Positions 37,483 through 45,883 of a stretch of 45,883 nt of DNA are shown here, piece after piece. The position numbers and the translations under genes were made by a program. The DNA is from Liolophura sinensis (Eukaryota; Mollusca; Polyplacophora; Chitonida; Chitonidae): contig NW_027018290.1 in the NCBI RefSeq assembly GCF_032854445.1, positions 1 through 45,883 on the forward strand. The letters run 5' to 3'. Position 1 is the first letter of the stretch; the number at the start of each line of letters is the position of its first letter. The notes beneath the pieces were generated by a model. The model saw nothing but the letters and a program-made list of their open reading frames with translations. It was not told the DNA's origin and made no database searches.

Positions 37483-40232
37483 AAAGATTTGACGTCTTCT
37501 GGGCTACCGAAGGGCACATAACGTATAGTTAAAAGTTGAATATAGTAACGACCAGTCGCGATTGTGCATAGTACAGTGTATCCGATTTCAATTAACAAAA
37601 AGACCAGGCAAAAATGCAAAAGTGGAAAAACTGTTCCAGTGCTGCTGGTAAGAGAATAATCCGACGTATTTTGTCACGAGAAATCGAATGGTGCAAACCG
37701 CGTTGCTCTCCGACCAATACTTTTGGCTGTAGCGACAATTGAATGATCATTGATGTCATAGTCACGTGCCCAGCAACGGCTCTTACTCCATGGAAACCAG
37801 GGAAATTTGCAATTTTTTAAACAGCTGCCGATGCCTGGGCCAATTCCGCATCTTTTAGAACCTTATTGATGTGCGTCAGTGATCAGTTGTACTTTTTACA
37901 GCAGACTGTATCTAGTACCTTGTGTTTTTTATGTACAAATGGTGTGGTTTTTCTACACGTAGATAAAGACATTGAGATTGTCTTGGACTTAAAAGTAAGA
38001 CAATTGCTGGATGAGTTAAATGGGCTTAGCCCAAAGATTTGACGTCTTCTGGGCTACAGAAGGGCACATAACGTATAGTTAAAAGTTGAATATAGTAACG
38101 ACCAGTCGCGATTGTGCATAGTACAGTGTATCCGATTTTAATTAACAAAAAGACCAAACAAAAATGGAAAAGTGGAAAAACTGTTCCAGTGCTGCTGGTA
38201 AGAGGCTAATCCGACATATTTTGTCACGAGAAATCGAATGGTGCAAACCGCGTTGCTCTCCGACCAATACTTTTGGCTGTAGCGACAATTGAATGATCAT
38301 TGATGTCATAGTCACGTGCCCAGCAACGGCTCTTACTCCATGGAAACCAGGGAAATTTGCAATTTTTTAAACAGCTGCCGATGCCTGGCCCAATTCCGCA
38401 TCTATTAGAACCTTATAGATGTGGTTCAGTGATCAGTTGTACTTTTTACAGCAGACTGTATCTAGTACATTGTGTTTTTTATGTACGAATGGTGTGGTTT
38501 TTCTACACGTAGATAAAGACATTGACATTGTCTTGGACTTAAAAGTAAGACAATTGCTGGATGAGTTAAATGGGCTTAGCCCAAAGATTTGACGTCTTCT
38601 GGGCTACCGAAGGGCACATAACGTATAGTTAAAAGTTGAATATAGTAACGACCAGTCGCGATTGTGCATAGTACAGTGTATCCGATTTCAATTAACAAAA
38701 AGACCAGGCAAAAATGCAAAAGTGGAAAAACTGTTCCAGTGCTGCTGGTAAGAGGCTAATCCGACGTATTTTGTCACGAGAAATCGAATGGTGCAAACCG
38801 CGTTGCTCTCCGACCAATACTTTTGGCTGTAGCGACAATTGAATGATCATTGATGTCATAGTCACGTGCCCAGCAACGGCTCTTACTCCATGGAAACCAG
38901 GGAAATATGCAATTTTTTAACAGCTGCCGATGCCTGGCCCAATTCCGCATCTATTAGAACCTTATAGATGTGGTTCAGTGATCAGTTGTACTTTTTACAG
39001 CAGACTGTATCTAGTACATTGTGTTTTTTATGTACGAATGGTGTGGTTTTTCTACACGTAGATAAAGACATTGAGATTGTCTTGGACTTAAAAGTAAGAC
39101 AATTGCTGGGTGAGTTAAATGGGCTTAGCCCAAAGATTTGACGTCTTCTGGGCTACAGAAGGGCACATAACTTATAGTCAAAAGTTGAATATAGTAATGA
39201 CCAGTCGCGATTGTACATAGTAGATTGTATCCGATTTCAAATTAACAAAAAGACCAGGCAAAAATGCAAAAGTGGAAAAACTGTTCCAGTGCTGCTGGTA
39301 AGAGACTAATCCGACGTATTTTGTCACGAGAAATCGAATGGTGCAAACCGCGTTGCTCTCCGACCAATACTTTTGGCTGTAGCGACAATTGAATGATCAT
39401 TGATGTCATAGTCACGTGCCCAGCAACGGCTCTTACTCCATGGAAACCAGGGAAATTTGCAATTTTTTAAACAGCTGCCGATGCCTGGCCCAATTCCGCA
39501 TCTATTAGAACCTTATAGATGTGGTTCAGTGATCAGTTGTACTTTTTACAGCAGACTGTATCTAGTACATTGTGTTTTTATGTACGAATGGTGTGGTTTT
39601 TTCTACACGTAGATAAAGACATTGAGATTGTCTTGGACTTAAAAGTAAGACAATTGCTGGATGAGTTAAATGGGCTTAGCCCAAAGATTTGACGTCTTCT
39701 GGGCTACCGAAGGGCACATAACGTATAGTTAAAAGTTGAATATAGTAACGACCAGTTGCGATTGTGCATAGTACAGTGTATCCGATTTCAATTAACAAAA
39801 AGACCAGGCAAAAATGCAAAAGTGGAAAAACTGTTCTAGTGCTGCTGGTAAGAGGCTAATTCGACGTATTTTGTGACGAGAAATCGAATGGTGCAAACCG
39901 CGTTGCTCTCCGACCAATACTTTTGGCTGTAGCGACAATTGAATGATCATTGATGTCATAGTCACGTGCCCAGCAACGGCTCTTACTCCATGGAAACCAG
40001 TGAAATTTGCAATTTTTTAAACAGCTGCCGATGCCTGGGCCAATTCCGCATCTTTTAGAACCTTATTGATGTGGTTCAGTGATCAGTTGTACTTTTTACA
40101 GCAGACTGTATCTAGTACATTGTGTTTTTTATGTACAAATGGTGTGGTTTTTCTACACGTAGATAAAGACATTGAGATTGTCTTGGACTTAGAAGTAAGA
40201 CAATTGCTGGGTGAGTTAAATGGGCTTAGCCC
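37483..40232. repeat. Mixed family A units before the family junction
   Basis: Units start at 37483, 38033, 38583, 39132 and 39683. The unit at 38033 has GACCAAAC, AAAATGGAAAAG, GACATATTTT and GACATTGACATTG, so it shares markers with g and p. The unit at 39132 has an intermediate head, ACTTATAGTC, between the common A form ACTTACAGTC and the B form ACTTATAATC. The unit at 39683 carries GTTCTAGTG and TAATTCGACG, linking it to the alternating zone at 24-31 kb. No repeated unit order is visible here. Confidence 0.75.
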
Positions 40233-40781
40233 AAAGATTTGACGTCTTCTGGGCTACAGAAGGGCACATAACTTACAGTCAAAAGTTGAATATAGTAATG
40301 ACCAGTCGCGATTGTACATAGTACATGTAGCCGATTTCAATTAGCAAAAGGACCAGGCAAAAATCCAAAAGTGGAAAAAATGTTCCAATGCTGCTGGTAA
40401 GAGGCTAATCCGACGTATTTTGTGACGAGAAAATCGAATGGTGCAAACCGCGTTGCTCTCCGACCAATACTTTTGGCTGTAGCCACAATTGAATCATCAA
40501 TTATGTCAAAATCACGTGCCCAGCAACGGCTCTTACTCCATGGAAACCACGGAAATTTGCAATTTTTCAACACCTGGAGATGCCTGACCCAATTGCGCAT
40601 CTTTTGGCACCTTATTGATGTGGGTCAGTGTTCAATTGTACTTTTTACAGCAGACTGTATCAAGTACCTTGTGTTTTTTATATAAAAATGGTGTGGTTTT
40701 TCTACATGTAGATAAAGACATTGAGTTTATCTTCGACTTAGAAGTAAGACATTTGCTGGGTGAGTTAAATGGGCTTGGCCC
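40233..40781. repeat. Hybrid unit joining family A to family B
   Basis: The first 48 bp are family A (CTACAGAAG, ACTTACAGTC at 40271-40280). From 40324 onward every diagnostic position is family B (GTACATGTAG, AATTAGCAAAAGG, AAATCCAAAAG, TTCCAATG). The 43 bp in between (40281-40323) are identical in both families, so the exchange lies there. Unit register and length (549 bp) are kept, as expected of homologous unequal crossing-over. The first probable indel error in this stretch (GAGAAAATCG, about 40,430) follows shortly after. Confidence 0.9.
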
Positions 40782-41222
40782 AAAGATTTGACGTCTTCTG
40801 GGCTACCGAAGGGCACATAACTTATAATCAAAAGTTGAATATAGTAATGACCAGTCGCGATGGTACATAGTACATGTAGCCGATTTCAATTAGCAAAAGG
40901 ACCAGGCAAAAATCCAAAAGTGGAAAAAATGTTCCAATGCTGCTGGTAAGAGGCTAATCCGACGTATTTTGTGACGAGAAATCGAATGGTGCAAACCGCG
41001 TTGCTCTCCGACCAATACTTTTGGCTGTAGCCACAATTGAATCATCATTTATGTCAAAATCACGTGCCCAGCAACGGCTCTTACTCCATGGAAACCAAGG
41101 AAATTTGCAATTTTTCAACAGCTGGAGATGCCTGACCCAATTGCGCATCTTTTGGCACCTTATTGATGTGGGTCAGTGTTCAATTGTACTTTTTACAGCA
41201 GACTGTATCAAGTACCTTGTGG

Positions 41223-41236
41223 TTTTTATATAAAAA
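41223..41236. repeat. 14-bp A/T palindrome in family B (example), TATA-like
   Basis: TTTTTATATAAAAA is a perfect palindrome found in the family B units and absent from family A, where the site reads TTTATGTAC. It contains a TATATAAAA word resembling a polymerase II TATA box, followed 14 bp later by another palindrome. There is no evidence of transcription in the sequence, so promoter activity is only a possibility. Confidence 0.7.
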
Positions 41237-41249
41237 TGGTGTGGTTTTT

Positions 41250-41261
41250 TCTACATGTAGA
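41250..41261. repeat. 12-bp palindrome TCTACATGTAGA in family B (example)
   Basis: The palindrome is perfect in family B. In family A the site is TCTACACGTAGA, one base off symmetry, the difference being a CpG-to-TpG change. One family A unit, at about 31,799, already has the symmetric form. Confidence 0.7.
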
Positions 41262-44200
41262 TAAAGAGATTAGTTTATCTTCGACTTAGAAGTAAGACAT
41301 TTGCTGGGTGAGTTAAATGGGCTTGGCCCAAAGATTTGACATCTTCTGGGCTACCGAAGGGCACATAACTTATAATCAAAAGTTGAATATAGTAATGACC
41401 AGTCGCGATTGTACATATTACATGTAGCCGATTTCAATTAGCAAAAGGACCAGGCAAAATCCAAAAGTGGAAAAAATGTTCCAAGCTGCTGGTAAGAGGC
41501 TAATCCGACGTATTTGTGACGAGAAATCGAATGGTGCAAACCGCGTTGCTCTCCGACCAATACTTTTGGCTGTAGCCACAATTGAATCATCATTTATGTC
41601 AAAATCACGTGCCCAGCAACGGCTCTTACTCCATGGAAACCAAGGAAATTTGCAATTTTTCAACAGCTGGAGATGCCTGACCCAATTGCGCATCTTTGGC
41701 ACCTTATTGATGTGGGTCAGTGTTCAATTGTACTTTTTACAGCAGACTGTATCAAGTACCTTGTGTTTTTTATATAAAAATGGTGTGGTTTTTCTACATG
41801 TAGATAAAGACATTGAGTTTATCTTCGACTTAGAAGTAAGACATTTGCTGGTGAGTTAAATGGGCTTGGCCCAAAGATTTGACGTCTTCTGGGCTACCGA
41901 AGGCACATAACTTATAATCAAAAGTTGAATATAGTAATGACCAGTCGCGATGGTACATAGTACATGTAGCCGATTTCAATTAGCAAAAGGGACCAGGCAA
42001 AAATCCAAAAGTGGAAAAAATGTTCCAATGCTGCTGGTAAGAGGCTAATCCGACGTATTTTGTGACGAGAAATCGAATGGTGCAAACCGCGTTGCTCTCC
42101 GACCAATACTTTTGGCTGTAGCCACAATTGAATCATCAATTATGTCAAAATCACGTGCCCAGCAACGGCTCTTACTCCATGGAAACCACGGAAATTTGCA
42201 ATTTTTCAACACCTGGAGATGCCTGACCCAATTGCGCATCTTTTGGCACCTTATTGATGTGGGTCAGTGTTCAATTGTACTTTTTACAGCAGACTGTATC
42301 AAGTACCTTGTGTTTTTTATATAAAAATGGTGTGGTTTTTCTACATGTAGATAAAGAGATTAAGTTTATCTTCGACTTAGAAGTAAGACATTTGCTGGGT
42401 GAGTTAAATGGGCTTGGCCCAAAGATTTGACATCTTCTGGGCTACCGAAGGGCACATAACTTATAATCAAAAGTTGAATATAGTAATGACCAGTCGCGAT
42501 TGTACATAGTACATGTAGCCGATTTCAATTAGCAAAAAGGACCAGGCAAAAATCCAAAAGTGGAAAAAATGTTCCAATGCTGCTGGTAAGAGGCTAATCT
42601 GACGTATTTTGTGACGAGAAGTCGAATGGTGCAAACCGCGTTACTCTCCGACCAATACTTTTGCTGTAGCCACAATTGAATCATCATTTATGTCAAAATC
42701 ACGTGCCCAGCAACGGCTCTTACTCCATGGAAACCAAGGAAATTTGCAATTTTTCAACAGCTGGAGATGCCTGACCCAATTGCGCATCTTTTGGCACCTT
42801 ATTGATGTGGGTCAGTGTTCAATTGTACTTTTTACAGCAGACTGTATCAAGTACCTTGTGGTTTTTATATAAAAATGGTGTGGTTTTTCTACATGTAGAT
42901 AAAGAGATTAAGTTTATCTTCGACTTAGAAGTAAGACATTTGCTGGGTGAGTTAAATGGGCTTGGCCCAAAGATTTGACATCTTCTGGGCTACAGAAGGG
43001 CACATAACTTATAATCAAAAGTTGAATATAGTAATGACCAGTCGCGATGGTACATAGTACATGTAGCCGATTTCAATTAGCAAAAGGACCAGGCAAAAAT
43101 CCAAAAGTGGAAAAAATGTTCCAATGCTGCTGGTAGAGGCTAATCCGATGTATTTTGTGACGAGAAATCGAATGGTGCAAACCGCGTTGCTCTCCGACCA
43201 ATACTTTTGGCTGTAGCCACAATTGAATCATCATTTATGTCAAAATCACGTGCCCAGCAACGGCTCTTACTCCATGGAAACCAAGGAAATTTGCAATTTT
43301 TCAACAGCTGGAGATGCCTGACCCAATTGCGCATCTTTTGGCACCTTATTGATGTGGGTCAGTGTTCAATTTGTACTTTTTACAGCAGACTGTATCAAGT
43401 ACCTTGTGTTTTTTATATAAAAATGGTGTGGTTTTTCTACATGTAGATAAAGACATGAGTTTATCTTCGACTTAGAAGTAAGACATTTGCTGGGTGAGTT
43501 AAATGGGCTTGGCCCAAAGATTTGACATCTTCTGGGCTACCGAAGGGCACATAACTTATAATCAAAAGTTGAATATAGTAATGACCAGTCGCGATTGTAC
43601 ATAGTAACATGTAGCCGATTTCAATTAGCAAAAGGACAGGCAAAAATCCAAAATTGGAAAAAATGTTCCAATGCTGCTGGTAAGAGGCTAATCCGACGTA
43701 TTTTGTGACGAGAATCGAATGGTGCAAACCGCGTTGCTCTCCGACCAATACTTTTGGCTGTAGCCACAATTGAATCATCATTTATGTCAAAATCACGTGC
43801 CCAGCAACGGCTCTTACTCCATGGAAACCAAGGAAATTTCCAATTTTTCAACACCTGGAGATGCCTGACCCAATTGCGCATCTTTTGGCACCTTATTGAT
43901 GTGGGTCAGTGTTCAATTGTACTTTTTACAGCAGACTGTATCAAGTACCTTGTGGTTTTTATATAAAAATGGTGTGGTTTTTTCTACATGTAGATAAAGA
44001 GATTAAGTTTATCTTCGACTTAGAAGTAAGACATTTGCTGGGTGAGTTAAATGGGCTTGGCCCAAAGATTTGACATCTTCTGGGCTACCGAAGGGCACAT
44101 AACTTATAATGAAAAGTTGAATATAGTAATGACCAGTCGCGATGGTACATAGTACATGTAGCCGATTTCAATTAGCAAAAGGACCAGGCAAAAATCCAAA

Positions 44201-45883
44201 AGTAAAAAAATGCTCCAATCGTGCTGGTAAGAGGCTACTCCGACGTATTTTGTGACGAGAAATCGAAAGGTGCAAACCGCGTTGCTCTCCGACCAATACT
44301 TTTGGCTGTAGCCACAATTGAATCATCATTTATGTCAAAATCACGTGCCCAGCAACGGCTCTTACTCCATGGAAACCAAGGAAATTTGCAATTTTTCAAC
44401 AGCTGGAGATGCCTGACCCAATTGCGCATCTTTTGGCACCTTATTGATGTGGGTCAGTGTTCAATTGTACTTTTTACAGCAGACTGTATCAAGTACCTTG
44501 TGGTTTTTATATAAAAATGGTGTGGTTTTTCTACATGTAGATAAAGAGATTAAGTTTATCTTCGACTTAGAAGTAAGACATTTGCTGGGTGAGTTAAATG
44601 GGCTTGGCCCAAAGATTTGACATCTTCTGGGCTACCGAAGGGCACATAACTTATAATCAGAAGATGAATATAGTAATGACCCAGTCGCGATTGTACATAG
44701 TACATGTAGCCGATTTCAATTAGCAAAAGGACCAGGCAAATATCCAAAGTGGAAAAAATGTTCCAATGCTGCTGGTAAGAGGCTAATCCGACGTATTTTG
44801 TGACGAGAAATCGAATGGTGCAAACCGCGTTGCTCTCCGACCAATACTTTTGGCTGTAGCCACAATTGAATCATCAATTATGTCAAAATCACGTGCCCAG
44901 CAACGGCTCTTACTCCATGGAAACCAAGGAAATTTACAATTTTTCAACACCTGGAGATGCCTGGCCCAATTGCGCATCTTTTGGCACCTTATTGATGTGG
45001 GTCAGTGTTCAATTGTACTTTTTACAGCAGACTGTATCAAGTACCTTGTGGTTTTTATATAAAAATGGTGTGGTTTTTCTACATGTAGATAAAGACATTG
45101 AGTTTATCTTCGACTTAGAAGTAAGACATTTGCTGGGTGAGTTAAATGGGCTTGGCCCAAAGATTTGACGTCCTTCTGGGCTACCGAAGGGCACATAACT
45201 TATAATCAAAAGTTGAATATAGTAATGACCAGTCGCGATGGTACATAGTACATGTAGCCGATTTCAATGAGCAAAAGGACCAGGCAAAAATCCAAAAGTG
45301 GAAAAAATGTTCCAATGCTGCTGGTAAGAGGCTAATCCGACGTATTTTGTGACGAGAAATCGAATGGTGCAAACCGCGTTGCTCTCCGACCAATACTTTT
45401 TGGCTGTAGCCACAATTGAATCATCATTTATGTCAAAATCACGTGCCCAGCAACGGCTCTTACTCCATGGAAACCAAGGAAATTTGCCAATTTTTCAACA
45501 GCTGGAGATGCCTGACCCAATTGCGCATCTTTTGGCACCTTATTGATGTGGGTCAGTGTTCAATTGTACTTTTTACAGCAGACTGTATCAAGTACCTTGT
45601 GGTTTTTATATAAAAATGGTGTGGTTTTTCTACATGTAGATAAAGAGATTAAGTTTATCTTCGACTTAGAAATAAGACATTTGCTGGGTGAGTTAAATGG
45701 GCTTGGCCCAAAGATTTGACATCTTCTGGCTACCGAAGGGCACATAACTTATAATCAAAAGTTGAATATAGCAATGACCAGTCGCGATTGTACATAGTAC
45801 ATGTAGCCGATTTCAATTAGCAAAAGGACCAGGCAAAAAATCCAAAAGTGGAAAAAATGTTCCAATGCTGCTGGTAAGAGGCT

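Larger units (their letters stand above)
1..45883. repeat. Tandem satellite array, ~550-bp unit, whole window
   Basis: The whole window is one head-to-tail array, all units in the same orientation. Using AAAGATTTGACGTCTTCTGG as an arbitrary unit start, consecutive anchors lie 550-552 bp apart in most of family A and 543-551 bp apart in family B. Exceptions are five 535-bp units, one 101-bp fragment at 36282, and 542-556 bp spacing in an indel-rich stretch. Every unit shares the same order of landmarks: GACGTC near the start, TCGCGA at about +78, a run of A-tracts at about +115 to +150, CACGTG at about +281, CCATGG at about +307, T-rich tracts at about +440 to +470, and a GGGC-centred dyad at the end. 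No unit is inverted and nothing unrelated is inserted. The phase of unit start is a convention. The taxon cannot be read from the sequence; higher-order organisation is typical of eukaryotic satellites. Confidence 0.98.
40782..45883. repeat. Family B satellite, dimeric
   Basis: Units start at 40782, 41330, 41873, 42421, 42969, 43516, 44064, 44611, 45159 and 45710 (the last cut by the window end). Family B differs from A by roughly 40 positions per unit by eye, among them CTTATAATC, TACATGTAGCC, AATTAGCAAAAGG, AAATCCAAAAG, GAATCATCA, TCAAAATCACG, AGCTGGAGATGCC, TTTTGGCACC, TATCAAGTACC, TATATAAAAATGG, CTACATGTAG, TTATCTTCGAC and GGGCTTGGCCC. Counting the hybrid unit, CGCGATTGTAC and CGCGATGGTAC alternate strictly from 40233 to 45710. 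The higher-order unit is therefore a dimer of about 1.1 kb. About three single-base indels per unit suggest residual base-call error. Confidence 0.9.

Noticed and set aside
41021-41233. 70-codon + strand frame recurring in several family B units
   Set aside because: It opens at a TTG, so the true ATG frame is about 60 codons. The opposite strand of the same segment also has a recurrent 64-codon frame, and the sequence is a satellite. There is no signal peptide, motif or initiation context worth claiming.
41467-41859. Longest + strand open frame (130 codons)
   Set aside because: It lies wholly within the repeat and is extended by single-base deletions in a noisy unit. Neighbouring units have stops or frame breaks at the corresponding places, and the translation shows no domain that I recognise.
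1-45883. CRISPR array
   Set aside because: Repeats of 550 bp with no spacers and only graded variation are a satellite, not a CRISPR locus.
1-45883. Tandem transposons, LTRs or rDNA spacer units
   Set aside because: I found no terminal inverted repeats, target-site duplications, primer-binding site, polypurine tract, coding domain or rRNA sequence in the unit.
1-45883. CENP-B box
   Set aside because: No match to the TTCG...A..CGGG core was seen in the A or B units, so no CENP-B-type site is claimed.

Overview
This window is one uninterrupted tandem satellite array. A unit of about 550 bp repeats head-to-tail in one orientation from the first base to the last: about 84 units plus a 101-bp fragment, with a partial unit at the right end. 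I see no gene, RNA gene, transposon, CRISPR array or unique flanking sequence. An AT-rich unit (roughly 40% GC by eye) organised into higher-order repeats points to a eukaryotic nuclear genome, most likely centromeric, pericentromeric or other heterochromatin. I do not recognise the satellite family and cannot name the organism.

Layout. Two diverged families are present. Family A (units 550-552 bp) fills 1 to about 40,300. Family B (about 548 bp, some 40 consistent differences per unit by eye) fills about 40,320-45,883. They meet inside one hybrid unit (40,233-40,781). Family A falls into zones: (i) 1-1,652, three lead-in units; (ii) 1,653 to about 22,500, a ten-unit higher-order repeat (units lettered a-j here) recurring in full, shortened and reshuffled versions, each carrying one 535-bp unit; (iii) about 22,500-24,152, transitional units; (iv) 24,153-30,775, two alternating unit types; (v) 30,776-37,482, a second higher-order repeat of four or five units (p-t) with a 101-bp broken unit; (vi) 37,483-40,232, mixed units up to the A/B junction. 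Family B is a dimer: one diagnostic base alternates without exception through 11 successive units.

How it fits together. Nearly all length changes are whole units and several units are hybrids, which is what unequal crossing-over or gene conversion between aligned units produces. Two kinds of event break the rule: a 15-bp loss in five related units that removes one arm of a hairpin, and a non-homologous join that left the 101-bp fragment. Two stretches (about 18.3-29.3 kb and 40.3 kb to the end) carry scattered single-base insertions and deletions that look like uncorrected sequencing error, so fine variants there are less reliable. The short open frames recur once per unit on both strands and are by-products of the repeat.
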